NCBI GenBank assembly: GCA_964496575.1
Contig: CAZCAC010000009.1
Coordinates: 48,200 to 112,199 of the forward strand
DNA from: CAZCAC01 sp964496575
Lineage (GTDB): Bacteria; Planctomycetota; UBA1135; GCA-002686595
Direction of reading: 5' to 3'
DNA length: 64,000 bases
Both the position numbers and the translations under genes were made by a program. The notes under the pieces were generated by a model, which saw only the letters and a list, made by a program, of their open reading frames with translations, had not been told where the DNA came from and did not search any database. Below are positions 48,601 through 57,388 of the stretch, one piece after another (within the stretch, counting starts at the first letter, position 1; every line of letters starts with the position of its first letter).

Positions 48601-50247
48601 TCAGAATCCCTCGACACCCACCCGTCGGGCCCACGCCTCCCACGCCCCGGCCAGCTCCTCGACCCGCTCCGGGTGAGCCGCGGCCACGTCGCGCGTCTCG
48701 CACGGATCGCTCGCCAGGTCGTAGAGCTTCCACTCGATCTCCTCGGGCAGGCGCTTGCTCCAGACCAGCTTCCAGGGGCCGCGGCGGATCGCCCGAGCGC
48801 CCTGGTGCTCGAAGCACAGGTCTCGTTCGGGGAGCGATTCGCCGCGCAGCAGCGGAACCAGGCTCACGCCCTCGCCGGGGATCACCTCGTGGTCGCCGCG
48901 GCGCTCCGGGTACTCCGCCCCCACGACCTCGCACAAGGTCGGCATCAGGTCGACGAGGTGCGCCGGCTCGCGCAGCCAGCGCCCGCCCGTCTCGATCCCC
49001 GCCGGCCAGTGCACGATGCACGGCGTGTTGATCCCGCCCTCGTCGGTGAAGTGCTTGTACATCCGGAACGGCGTGTTGCCCAGGTTCGCCCACGCGCTGC
49101 CGTAGGCGTGGTAGGTGCCCGGACCACCCATCGTCGCCAGCGCGTCGCCCTGGTGCAGCGTGTGCACTCGCCTGCGTGACGGACCGTCGAAGCCGATCGG
49201 GCTCCACTCGTAGCACGCGCCGTTGTCGCTGAGGAAGAGGATGATCGTGTTCTCGAGCTCGCCCTCGCGCTCCAGCGCTTCGACGATCCGCCCCACGCCC
49301 CGGTCGATGTGCACCACCATCGCGGCGAAGACCGCCATACGGTGTGCGAGGTCCAGCCGGCGATCCGCCTCGAGGGAGTCCCACGCCGGGTTCGGCTTCC
49401 CCGAGTACTCCTCCGCCACCGGATCGACGGGCACGATCGAACGCTCGCTGAGCTTCCAGCCCTCGACGGCCAGGCCGATGGCCTTCATCCTCTCGAAGCG
49501 CCGCTCGCGCAGAACGCCCCAGCCAGCGGTGTAGGTCGCTACCAGCTCTTTCGTCGTGGTCCACGGCGCCTGCACCGGGAAGTGCGGTGCAGAGTGGGCC
49601 AGGTACACGAACCACGGCCGCTCGCTCTCCTGCCCCTGTCGGATGAACTCCAGCGCGTACTCGGCGAAGACGTCGGTCGCGTAGAACTCGCCCGGCCTCG
49701 CGACGATCTCCCGCTCGCGCCCCTTCGGCAGACGCTCGTACTTGTCCGGGTCCCACTGATCCGCCTCGTAGTGGCGCGTGAAGCCGTAGAACTCGTCGAA
49801 GCCACGTTCGATCGGTCCCGGCGGAACGCCGACGTGCCACTTGCCGACCATGTAGGTGCCGTACCCCGCACCCTTCAACACCTCGGCCAACGTAACACAC
49901 GACTCGTGCAGCGCCCCGCGGTACGACGCGGGACCCTTCTCACGCGGCGGGCTGTGCGCGAAGGAACCGATCCCTGCCTGGTGCGGATGAAGCCCCGTCA
50001 GCAACGCGGCACGCGATGGACAGCAGCGCGCCGAGTTGTAGAAACTCGTGAAGCGCACCCCGTCCCGACCGAGGCGATCGAGGTTCGGCGTCGGGATCTC
50101 ACCGCCGTAACAGCCGAGGTCGGAGAAGCCGAGGTCGTCGGCCAGGATCAACAGGATGTTGGGCGGCTCGGCCTGCGTCCCCTCGGAGGGAGTTGTCGCG
50201 CCGGCGAGGGAAGCCAGGAGAGCGATCGAAGCGAAGAATCGGATCAT
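48601..50247 (-). CDS. Arylsulfatase-type sulfatase (formylglycine class)
   Basis: A 548-residue exported sulfatase; ATG 50247 opens a signal peptide (IRFFASIALLASLAGATTPS). Type I sulfatase motifs are complete: PPNILLILADDLGFSDLGCY (metal Asp pair), SARCCPSRAALLTGLHPHQA with Cys75 of C-x-P-S-R as the residue converted to formylglycine, and NTIILFLSDNGACYEWSPIG (second metal pair). The C-terminal end KLYDLASDPCETRDVAAAHP is the usual sulfatase tail. It removes sulfate esters from an external substrate, in keeping with the glycoside hydrolases nearby. It needs a formylglycine-generating enzyme, which is not in this window. Confidence 0.93.
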   Translation of the reverse strand: MIRFFASIALLASLAGATTPSEGTQAEPPNILLILADDLGFSDLGCYGGEIPTPNLDRLGRDGVRFTSFYNSARCCPSRAALLTGLHPHQAGIGSFAHSPPREKGPASYRGALHESCVTLAEVLKGAGYGTYMVGKWHVGVPPGPIERGFDEFYGFTRHYEADQWDPDKYERLPKGREREIVARPGEFYATDVFAEYALEFIRQGQESERPWFVYLAHSAPHFPVQAPWTTTKELVATYTAGWGVLRERRFERMKAIGLAVEGWKLSERSIVPVDPVAEEYSGKPNPAWDSLEADRRLDLAHRMAVFAAMVVHIDRGVGRIVEALEREGELENTIILFLSDNGACYEWSPIGFDGPSRRRVHTLHQGDALATMGGPGTYHAYGSAWANLGNTPFRMYKHFTDEGGINTPCIVHWPAGIETGGRWLREPAHLVDLMPTLCEVVGAEYPERRGDHEVIPGEGVSLVPLLRGESLPERDLCFEHQGARAIRRGPWKLVWSKRLPEEIEWKLYDLASDPCETRDVAAAHPERVEELAGAWEAWARRVGVEGF

Positions 50248-50310
50248 CTCACCAGAGTAGCCGACTTCCGATCTCGACGGGAAGAGGGCGACGGCCACCC
50301 TCGGTCGCCG

Positions 50311-51210
50311 CTACAGGTGCTTCCAGCTGTCCCCCGTCACCGCCTGGAGCCAGGCATCCTCGTTCAGCGAGAACGAGTGATCCGACCCGCTCCTCCATTC
50401 GAGCAGACCCATGCATCCAGCCTCGATCACCCCGAAGCGGCCCCGCCGGGCTCCCTCGAACGCGACGTCGTTGAGCCAGTAACACTGCGTCGCACCGATC
50501 ATGGCGGGCTCGATCGGCGAAGTGTGGTGGGCGAAGAAGTGATACGCCGGCTGGTTCAGCTCCACCAGGTCCCTGAGCAGGAACGAGCCGAGATGGTCCG
50601 ACTCGCCGCCGATTCCCCTGGGCGAACCGTGGGTCAGCAGCACGTCGAAGGGCCTCCCGAGCAGTCGATTGCACGCTCGTTCGTCGACGTACTTGCGAGG
50701 ATCACCCTTCGCCTCATGAGCCTCCACGGGCTCCGGCGCTCCACCGACGGCGCCGATGGTGACCCCGGCGACCTCAGTGGTCCGCCCATCGTCCAGGTGG
50801 GTGAACGCCCGGTACGCGTCAACCGCTGCCAGAGGCGCGCCGCCGGTGGCCTTCTCCAACTCGTCGAAGTCCTCGTGGTTGCCGTGGCACCAGAGGATCG
50901 GACACGTCACCTGCTCCAGGGGCTCATCGCCACCCAGCAGGATCCGCTCCACCAGCGCGTCGCGCTGGACCGGCTCGGGCTCCCTGAAGTACTGCGCGAA
51001 CCCCAGCTCTTCCGGATCACGCCGGGCGTAGTTCGTGGTCGCCTTGTCCAGACGATTGACGTCTGGATAGAAGCCGAGATCTCCACAGATCAGCACTCCG
51101 TCCAGCCATCGCCCGTGATTCAGCTGCCAGAGCCGACAAAGCTGCAGCATCAGCCGCAGATGGCCGTGGGTATCGCCGAACACGGCGAGGTACGCGGTCC
51201 CTTCACTCAT
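50311..51210 (-). CDS. Calcineurin-like metallophosphoesterase
   Basis: A 299-residue cytoplasmic phosphoesterase with the complete metal-binding motif series: FGDTHGHL (residues 11-18), VLICGDLGF (about 40), WCHGNHEDF (about 108), LLTHGSPRGIGG (about 192) and FFAHH (about 227). These five blocks bind a two-metal centre and hydrolyse phosphomono- or diesters. An insertion between the second and third motifs (about residues 50-100) and a C-terminal extension are not typical of nucleotide-type members, so the substrate stays open. The start lies 54 bp downstream of the cyclase stop on the same strand, with a repeat palindrome in between. Confidence 0.88.
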   Translation of the reverse strand: MSEGTAYLAVFGDTHGHLRLMLQLCRLWQLNHGRWLDGVLICGDLGFYPDVNRLDKATTNYARRDPEELGFAQYFREPEPVQRDALVERILLGGDEPLEQVTCPILWCHGNHEDFDELEKATGGAPLAAVDAYRAFTHLDDGRTTEVAGVTIGAVGGAPEPVEAHEAKGDPRKYVDERACNRLLGRPFDVLLTHGSPRGIGGESDHLGSFLLRDLVELNQPAYHFFAHHTSPIEPAMIGATQCYWLNDVAFEGARRGRFGVIEAGCMGLLEWRSGSDHSFSLNEDAWLQAVTGDSWKHL

Positions 51211-51243
51211 GCTCGCAATGTAATGAGAGCGGTGGTCCAGAGC

Positions 51244-51263
51244 GATACGGAACCGCGGTTCCG
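51244..51263. repeat. GATACGGAACC repeat forming a 16-bp palindrome
   Basis: The repeat core at 51244-51254 runs into a perfect palindrome (cggaaccgcggttccg, 51248-51263) that ends one base before the cyclase stop codon. With the hairpin at 52522-52578 it brackets the cyclase part of the fused gene. Confidence 0.6.
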
Positions 51264-51264
51264 C

Positions 51265-53520
51265 TCATCGCTTCCCCAGCAGCCACCAGGTCTTCATGAC
51301 CCCCTTTCCCTTCACGTCGACCGGACCGCGCTCGCGGAACAGGTGAGTCTCCTCGAGCAGCTCGTATGTCGCATCGGTCACCTGAATCCGCCCCGTCTCC
51401 CCATGTGACTCCATTCTCGAAGCAGTGTTGACCGTATCCCCCCAGAGGTCGTAAGCAAACTTGTGGACGCCGATCACTCCGGCGACCGCCGGCCCCGTGC
51501 TGATGCCCATGCGCAAGGAGATGCGCTCGCCCCTGGGTCCCACGAACGATTCCATGGCCGTGGATACTTCCAGAGCGGCGTCAGCCATCCGCTCGGCGTG
51601 TTCACTGTAGCGAACGGGAACTCCCGCCGCGGCCATGTACGCGTCGCCGATGGTCTTGATCTTCTCGATTCCGTGCTTCTGCATCACGTGATCGATTCTC
51701 GTGAAGACCCGATTCAGAAGTGCGACGAGATCGCCGGGCGAAAGCTCCTCGCTCATCGGCGTGAAGTTCGCGATGTCCGCGAAGAGAACCGTGATCTCGT
51801 CATGGCCATCGGCGATCGACGAGGGCGACTCCTTCAGCCGTGCCGCAATGGGCTCGGGGAGGATGTTGAGCAGCAGGGAGTCCGATCGATCACGCTCCTC
51901 CTCGAGTCTCGCCTCAGCTTCCAGCGTGGTGCGGCGGCACAGATAGCCGATGAACGCCACCAGGGCAGCCAGGTTCAGGAGACGAAGGTGAAGCAGGTTG
52001 CTCTCAAGCTGCGATGAGTAGGCCTCACCGATCAACGGGCCATCTCGAGCTCCCAGCTCGAGCACGACGCACGTGCCGACTCCAATGATCGCCAGCACGA
52101 ACGCCGAGATGGAATGCGGTTTCGGATACAACAGGAATGGAAAGACGGGGAAGACCGCGGCCAGCCAGTGCAGGCCGATCCCCCGCCCCAGCACGACCGT
52201 GCCGACGACGAAATAGAGCAGCAGCAAGCTCAGCAAGCAGGACACGGCGGCGAAGTACCGGCGCTGGGCATTCAGCAGAAGCGCGAGCAGCATGGATGCG
52301 GCGCAAACCGCCTGCAGGAGAGCCCAGAGCTCCCACGCCGGATGCCCGTGCGACAGGTTGACCGGCACGGACACCAGCGCGAACAGCAGGCAGAAGAGCG
52401 TGAACCCGTTCGTCAGCTTGACCGTGCGGGCAGTCCCACGAGGCGTGTCGTCGTCTACGCCGATTCGAATCAGCTGCTGTATCCAGGTCATGAGAAGTAC
52501 GGCTCCTGATCCGCTGATGACGATACGGAACCGCGTTCCCCACCGCCCCCGCGGCGGAGGGGAACGCGGATCCGTATCTGTGCCCAACCGCCCGTCCCGC
52601 TCCAGCTCCAGCTCCAGCTCCAGCCGCCGCAGTTCGAGCTCACCCTCGGCGCGGCGCAGCGCGGTCTCCGCCTCCTCGAGCTCGCGCGCCCCCATCAGGC
52701 CCATCTCGACTCGCTGTTGCATCGTCTCGAACTCAGCGCGAACCTCGTCGATCGTCTTCTCGACCCGCTCCAGGGCGTGCTTCGCTTCGGAGCGGAGCTC
52801 CAGCAGCTCGGTCGTCCAGGCATCCCGCCGACCGAGCAGGAAGTCCGAGCGCAGCTCGAGGCGCTCGTCGATGGAGTGCAGGTCCTGCTCGAGAGCGACA
52901 TTCCACCGCCTGGTCCGCGAGACCTCCACGCTGGAGATCAAACCCACCGCGAAGAGCTGCTCGAACCGCTCGAGCTCGGCCGCGTGCTGCTGGTGACGAG
53001 CCCCGATGGCCTCCCGTTCGAGACGCAGCGCCTCGGAGACGAAGTCGCGACGGCCGACCAGCGGGGCGATGAGACGGCGGTCGGGCGCCTGGCCCGAGGC
53101 CTCGATCTCCTCGCCGTCGAGCTTCAACCCCTCCAGCTCGAAGAGCGCCTCACTCGCGGCCAGCCGTGCCTTCCCCACCGAGCCGGGGCCGATTCTCCCC
53201 GCCTCGGACATCATCTCGGCCCGCTCGAGGCGTCGCTGCTCGACATCGAGGAGCAGCTTCGCGGTTTCGACCTGCACGGAGTTCTTCGCCAGCAGGAGCT
53301 CCCTCTCCCGCGACAGCTGCAGGTGCTCGGCGCCGATGACTCCACCCGCACCACCGATCACGCAGACCATCATCAGCGCGGCGGTGCGCGCCACTCGCAA
53401 CACCAGGCCACTCGCCGGCCGGGCGAATCGATCCTTGCGGCGCAAGGCCGTGGTCAGCTGCCACTCGAGGTGCTCGACGAATCGCGGATCGGGGTCGTGC
53501 TCGTTTTCGTGCTCGTTCAT
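51265..53520 (-). CDS. Fused membrane coiled-coil protein and class III adenylate/guanylate cyclase
   Basis: One frame of 751 residues whose ATG overlaps the sigma-factor stop (ATGA). Residues 1 to about 317 look like the usual partner of such sigma factors: a cytoplasmic start, one membrane helix (VARTAALMMVCVIGGAGGVI) and long coiled coils. Residues about 315-334 are encoded by the inserted hairpin at 52522-52578. Residue 344 (Met, 52491) starts what reads as a separate cyclase: MTWIQQLIRIGVDDD, six membrane spans (about 368-530), a coiled linker, and a class III catalytic domain with VLFADIANFTPMSEEL and IEKIKTIGDAYMAAAGVP, whose Asp residues bind metal. AGGAG precedes that internal ATG. 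Two genes appear to have been joined. Confidence 0.75.
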   Translation of the reverse strand: MNEHENEHDPDPRFVEHLEWQLTTALRRKDRFARPASGLVLRVARTAALMMVCVIGGAGGVIGAEHLQLSRERELLLAKNSVQVETAKLLLDVEQRRLERAEMMSEAGRIGPGSVGKARLAASEALFELEGLKLDGEEIEASGQAPDRRLIAPLVGRRDFVSEALRLEREAIGARHQQHAAELERFEQLFAVGLISSVEVSRTRRWNVALEQDLHSIDERLELRSDFLLGRRDAWTTELLELRSEAKHALERVEKTIDEVRAEFETMQQRVEMGLMGARELEEAETALRRAEGELELRRLELELELERDGRLGTDTDPRSPPPRGRWGTRFRIVISGSGAVLLMTWIQQLIRIGVDDDTPRGTARTVKLTNGFTLFCLLFALVSVPVNLSHGHPAWELWALLQAVCAASMLLALLLNAQRRYFAAVSCLLSLLLLYFVVGTVVLGRGIGLHWLAAVFPVFPFLLYPKPHSISAFVLAIIGVGTCVVLELGARDGPLIGEAYSSQLESNLLHLRLLNLAALVAFIGYLCRRTTLEAEARLEEERDRSDSLLLNILPEPIAARLKESPSSIADGHDEITVLFADIANFTPMSEELSPGDLVALLNRVFTRIDHVMQKHGIEKIKTIGDAYMAAAGVPVRYSEHAERMADAALEVSTAMESFVGPRGERISLRMGISTGPAVAGVIGVHKFAYDLWGDTVNTASRMESHGETGRIQVTDATYELLEETHLFRERGPVDVKGKGVMKTWWLLGKR
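52491..52511 (-). promoter_or_regulatory. Internal start codon and ribosome binding site of the cyclase part
   Basis: ATG at 52491 (complement) with AGGAG about 12 bases before it. From here the product would be a 408-residue cyclase with the N-terminus typical of its family, so the cyclase may be translated both alone and as part of the fusion. Confidence 0.45.
52522..52578. repeat. 57-bp near-perfect hairpin of the GATACGGAACC family, inserted inside a reading frame
   Basis: Arms 52522-52541 and 52559-52578 agree at 19 of 20 positions. After one mismatch, ccgcc and ggcgg extend the stem, leaving a 5-nt loop. At 57 bp it is a multiple of three and has no stop in the coding frame, so it joins the two flanking coding parts in frame. 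Confidence 0.75.
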
Positions 53521-54011
53521 CTGTCCTGCTCCAGGTAAGGGGCCAGGCGCCGCTCGAGGGCCTGCCGCGCCCGACGCAAACGCCCTTCGATCGCACGCTC
53601 GCCGAGACCGCGCGCCGCCGCCATCTCCGCCAGCGTGCTGCCGTCGAGGTGATGCTCGGCGATCAGCTCCGCTTGCGCTCGCGGCAATCTCCCCAGCGCC
53701 CAGGCCAGGAGCCGCGCCGCCCGCGGCTCGCGCGGCTCGCGCGCCGAGAGGTCCAGTGCCGCCTCGGGCAACCGCTCCGGGTTCAGCCGCCGCAGCTGGT
53801 TGCGCAGGAGGTTGTTCGCCACGGTCACCAGCCAGCTCATCGGATCTCGGGGAGCCCCTTTCTTCCGCCAGGAGGAGAGCGCCCGCAACCACGCTTCCTG
53901 CGTCACGTCCTCGGCCAGCTCGCGCTCACCGCCGACTCGACGGGAGACGTGTCGGTAGAGGTCGGACACGTTTTCGCGGTAGATCGCCGTCCACTCCGTT
54001 TCCTGCATCAT
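53517..54011 (-). CDS. ECF-type RNA polymerase sigma factor
   Basis: A 164-residue sigma-70 family factor. Region 2 is ETEWTAIYRENVSDLYRHVS and GGERELAEDVTQEAWLRALS (core binding and -10 recognition); region 4 is LGRLPRAQAELIAEHHLDG, STLAEMAAARGLGERAIEGR and the recognition helix up to RRARQALERRL. There are two adjacent ATG codons (54011 and 54008); GGAG is 4 or 7 bp ahead. The stop overlaps the start of the membrane coiled-coil/cyclase gene, so that gene's first half is a good candidate for the regulator that holds the sigma factor at the membrane, though it has no known anti-sigma domain. Confidence 0.88.
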   Translation of the reverse strand: MMQETEWTAIYRENVSDLYRHVSRRVGGERELAEDVTQEAWLRALSSWRKKGAPRDPMSWLVTVANNLLRNQLRRLNPERLPEAALDLSAREPREPRAARLLAWALGRLPRAQAELIAEHHLDGSTLAEMAAARGLGERAIEGRLRRARQALERRLAPYLEQDR

Positions 54012-54115
54012 GAGCTCCGCACAGGGGACACCCGGGGCGCGCGGAGCCCACGGTCGAATCGGGCTTTTTTCCTCGAGGCGATCCGGAACCGTCTCCCACC
54101 CGATCGCCAAGGAGG

Positions 54116-54142
54116 AAGCCCCCCGGCTCGGCCGGGGGGCTT
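54116..54142. terminator. Perfect 11-bp GC-rich stem hairpin
   Basis: Bases 54116-54126 and 54132-54142 are exact inverted copies with a 5-nt loop. It lies 51 bp beyond the stop of the minus-strand gene at 54194 and is followed on that strand by ttcctcctt. It probably ends that transcript ahead of the sigma-factor operon. Confidence 0.6.
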
Positions 54143-54193
54143 CGACGATGAGATATCGGCAGGAGCGGCCGGGCCTCGCCCGACCGACTGCGA

Positions 54194-55879
54194 TCACGGC
54201 CCCCAGTAGATCGAGTAGCCGTTGCTGGTGTTCTGGTCGGTCCCGCACGGACTACCGGCGGGGTTCCGATACCACCACTGGTAGTTCTTGGTGTCTCCGG
54301 CGGTGATGTTCCCGGCCTTCAACGTGATGACGACACTGGTGTGGGCGTCCCCAACATCGTCCGAGATCCTGGTCTGCAAGCGCTTCAGGTTTCCACCCGC
54401 GCAGCGCAGGCCGTCCCCCATGTAGGGCGCCCCGGTCAGCATGTTGTCCGCCTGGAAGAACAGACCGAAGTTGTTCGGCTCCGAACGGGATCCCCAGAGG
54501 GACACGGTGTCATTCGACACGCTGGCCGTGCCGAAGGCCAGGAGCTGGGCACCCGATCCATGGACGCCGTTCCTGCACCCCGAGCAGGGCACCATTCCAT
54601 CATTGGAGTTGTTGCAGGAGCAGGGGATGTTCCCGGGGTCGCCGAAGCAGTACGCGGTCCCGATCCCGGCGAGGCCGGGCGCGGGCACCTGAACCGCCAT
54701 CTCGAACTCCCCGGCGCGGAAGCCGGGGATCACCGTTGCCGCACCAGTGGTCAGGTCGAAGACGACGAAGTCATTCGCGATGGTGCTGTGGGTGTACGTC
54801 GCGTAGAGGGTGTTGGTGCTGTAATCGAAGTCCATGCCCTGAGCATAGGTCGCATCGAGACCCGTCTGACCGATGTACCGCGTCGACGCGTCGGTCTTGT
54901 CGATCTGATACAGGGCATCGCTACCGATGTCGTGGCCGTACATGGTTCCGCACTGATCGATGGCGATATCGATGCATGCCGGATAGGTGTCCGCCGAGCC
55001 AACTAGCGAGAGGACCCCAGTCCCCGCGTCGAGGGTATACAGGTACATGTAGCTGTAATCGCTGGACGAGACGTAGACCGTACCATCCGTCGGGTCCACC
55101 GACATCCCCGTCACCAGTCCGGTCAACCCGGTGATGGTGGCATGGCTAGACCAGATCCCCGAGGAAGGATCGATGATGCCTAGGGCACCGTTGTTCCCGT
55201 CGATCGCGAGCAGCGTGGTGGCCGTGTTGTCGAAGTCCATGGCATAGGGCGTCACCGACGCACCGGTCGTCCCGTTGATGACCGTCTCGACGCTGGGATC
55301 CCCTGTCGAGAAGCGGATGAGGTCGCCCCCGCTGAGCAGATCCAGCGCCACCACGTAGCCGATGTCCGCCTCCGCCTTGAAGGCCACGGTCGAGTCAGGG
55401 AAGACGTCTCCGCTAGCGGTCAAGGGCTTGTGGATGCAGCGGATCTCGAGAGAGTGGGCGCCGGGACCGAAGACATACGTACCCTTGGAGAAGTAATCGG
55501 AGGCAAAGGCCAGCCCCGGGTCCGTCTCATAGGGCGGTGAGGTGAAAGGGCTGGAAAGCCCGAGTACATCCCAGTCCGGCTGGAAGGCAGTTGTCATCAC
55601 CAGCACGCCGTTGTCGTAGACCTCGTAGCGATCGGTGACCACGTAGAGATCCGTGATGGTGAAGCGCACTGGATAGGCGACGTTCCAGGTCCACGGACCA
55701 CTGAAGTAATCGCCCAGGTCCATGTACTCATCGAGAATCGTCCAGGTCCCGTCGAGGGGCATCGCCGGCCGTCCTGGTGGTGGAGTCGGCGGCCTCTGAC
55801 TCTGGGTCTGCGCCGTGGCGGAAACCGCAAGCGACAAGACGATGAGACCGGCCATCCATTCACGCGTGAGGTTCTTCAA
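54194..55879 (-). CDS. Secreted repeat protein with the shared Cys-containing C-terminal domain
   Basis: A 561-residue exported protein starting at TTG 55879 (GGAGGAG 10 bp upstream, no alternative in frame). The signal peptide is MAGLIVLSLAVSATAQTQ. Residues about 175-430 form a propeller-like array: VTPYAMDFDNTATTLLAIDG, VTGMSVDPTDGTVYVSSSDY, CIDIAIDQCGTMYGHDIGSD and QGMDFDYSTNTLYATYTH. The end is the domain also found at 303 and 32709: YCFGDPGNIPCSCNN, GSGAQLLAFGTASVSNDTVS, GDGLRCAGGNLKRLQTR, YQWWYRNPAGSPCG and SNGYSIYWGP. It has more Cys than the others and probably disulfides. Surface location is inferred; no catalytic motif is visible. Confidence 0.8.
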   Translation of the reverse strand: MKNLTREWMAGLIVLSLAVSATAQTQSQRPPTPPPGRPAMPLDGTWTILDEYMDLGDYFSGPWTWNVAYPVRFTITDLYVVTDRYEVYDNGVLVMTTAFQPDWDVLGLSSPFTSPPYETDPGLAFASDYFSKGTYVFGPGAHSLEIRCIHKPLTASGDVFPDSTVAFKAEADIGYVVALDLLSGGDLIRFSTGDPSVETVINGTTGASVTPYAMDFDNTATTLLAIDGNNGALGIIDPSSGIWSSHATITGLTGLVTGMSVDPTDGTVYVSSSDYSYMYLYTLDAGTGVLSLVGSADTYPACIDIAIDQCGTMYGHDIGSDALYQIDKTDASTRYIGQTGLDATYAQGMDFDYSTNTLYATYTHSTIANDFVVFDLTTGAATVIPGFRAGEFEMAVQVPAPGLAGIGTAYCFGDPGNIPCSCNNSNDGMVPCSGCRNGVHGSGAQLLAFGTASVSNDTVSLWGSRSEPNNFGLFFQADNMLTGAPYMGDGLRCAGGNLKRLQTRISDDVGDAHTSVVITLKAGNITAGDTKNYQWWYRNPAGSPCGTDQNTSNGYSIYWGP

Positions 55880-56203
55880 TTCTCATTCTCCTCCGAGCCC
55901 AGATTACGGGCTCATCTGCTCGGCAGTCGAATCGCGAAACGTGGCCCGAGGATTCCAACCCTTATCGGGCCCCCCTCGTCCACTCCAGTCGATCTCGAGC
56001 GTCGCGGTGCCCCGAATCTCGGTTCGGGCGAAGCGGCTCGGGGACCACCAGCGCTCCAGATGGGGTTATCCGATATCCTGAAATGGCCGCAGAGGGGCGA
56101 GAAAACTGACACCCTGCCAGGCCCGTGACTCCAGAATGGGCGAACAAGGCCCTGAAACCGTCTCCACGATCGATCTTCCATTTTCGCCCTCGCCTCCAGA
56201 TTC
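55880..56203. other. Divergent intergenic region
   Basis: A 324-bp gap between divergent genes. It contains two small perfect hairpins (55895-55900 with 55908-55913, in the leader of the minus-strand gene, and 56011-56016 with 56023-56028). I see no reading frame or RNA gene in it. Confidence 0.5.
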
Positions 56204-57238
56204 ATGAAAGCCGCGGTACTCACCGGATTGCGCTGCTTCTCGATCCAGGAGATCCCCGAACCGCGAATCGATCTCGCGAGCCAGGTGCTGTTGAAGGTCG
56301 AGCAGGTCGGCGTCTGCGGTTCCGACGTCCACTACTTCGAGATGGGGCGGATCGGCGATCAGGTCGTCGAGTTCCCATGGCTGGTCGGCCACGAATTCGC
56401 GGCCACCGTGCTCGAGGTCGGAACCGAGGTGCGGGGGCTGGCCGTGGGAGACCGCGTCGCGGTCGACCCCGCGGTGGCCTGCGGGACCTGCGACCAGTGC
56501 CGGGCGGGTCGGGAGAACACCTGTCGCGAGCTGAAGTTCCTCGCCTGCCCCGGACAGCTGCCGGGGTGTCTGTGCGAGCGGATCGTCATGCCGGCGGCGT
56601 GCTGCTACCGGCTGGCCGACGAGGTCACGTTGACCCACGGGGTCCTGAGCGAGCCGCTCTCGGTCGCCGTGCACGCCACGAGTCAGGCGGAGGTCGGCGA
56701 GGGGAGCTCGGTGGCGATCCTCGGCTCCGGGCCGATCGGTCTCGGTTGCCTGCTCGGCAGTCGGGCTCGAGGCGCAGCCGCCTGCTTCGTCACCGACGAG
56801 ATCGAGGCCCGCCTGTCGCACGCCCGCTCCAACGGCGCCACCTGGACCGGGAACCCCCGGGAGGAGGACGTCGTCCGAAGCGTAAGGGAGCTCGCTCCGC
56901 TGGGCGTCGACGTCGTCTTCGAGTGCGCGGGGGAGCAGGAGACGCTGGATCAAGCCGTGCACCTGCTGCGCCCCGGCAGGACGCTGGCGGTGATCGGAAT
57001 CCCGCGCACGAACCAGGTCGCCATCGACATCCACGAGATGCGCCGCCAGGAGATCCGCCTGCTGAACATCCGCCGCCAGAACCGATGCGTCCAGACCACC
57101 CTCGACTGGCTCGCGGCGAGACGAATCGATCCCGATTCCCTGGTGACCCACTCCTTCCCGCTGGAGCGGGTGCAGGAGGCGTTCGAGCTGGTGGCCGGCT
57201 ATCGCGACGGGGTCGTCAAGGCGATCATCCAGCTCTGA
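56204..57238 (+). CDS. Zinc-dependent medium-chain alcohol dehydrogenase (sorbitol/threonine dehydrogenase type)
   Basis: A 344-residue MDR enzyme oxidising a polyol or similar secondary alcohol with NAD(P). The catalytic zinc site is VGVCGSDVHYFEMG with Cys at about 38 and GHEF (about 63); the structural zinc loop is ACGTCDQCRAGRENTC with four Cys (about residues 89-103). The Rossmann fold starts at VAILGSGPIGLGCLL (about 170). CLCERIVMPAACCYRLADEV before it is typical of sorbitol/xylitol dehydrogenase relatives. Length is standard. It is a single gene; the efflux operon starts 150 bp downstream. The exact substrate cannot be read from the sequence. Confidence 0.9.
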   Translation: MKAAVLTGLRCFSIQEIPEPRIDLASQVLLKVEQVGVCGSDVHYFEMGRIGDQVVEFPWLVGHEFAATVLEVGTEVRGLAVGDRVAVDPAVACGTCDQCRAGRENTCRELKFLACPGQLPGCLCERIVMPAACCYRLADEVTLTHGVLSEPLSVAVHATSQAEVGEGSSVAILGSGPIGLGCLLGSRARGAAACFVTDEIEARLSHARSNGATWTGNPREEDVVRSVRELAPLGVDVVFECAGEQETLDQAVHLLRPGRTLAVIGIPRTNQVAIDIHEMRRQEIRLLNIRRQNRCVQTTLDWLAARRIDPDSLVTHSFPLERVQEAFELVAGYRDGVVKAIIQL

Positions 57239-57388
57239 TCCAGGGCCCTGCAGCCTTCGGCGCCCGGACCGCGCTCGCTAGAATGACCACCCCGGAGCCC
57301 GGGAACCGAATCCGAAAACGTGTCTCCAATCCACCGAAGCGGCGACTCACGCCGCCCGGAGCCCCTCCCCGGGGCAGAGGATGGCGTC

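Noticed and set aside
54045..54070. Rho-independent terminator on the plus strand (AGCCC/GGGCT followed by six T)
   Set aside because: The stem is only 5 bp and no plus-strand gene lies upstream, so there is nothing for it to terminate.
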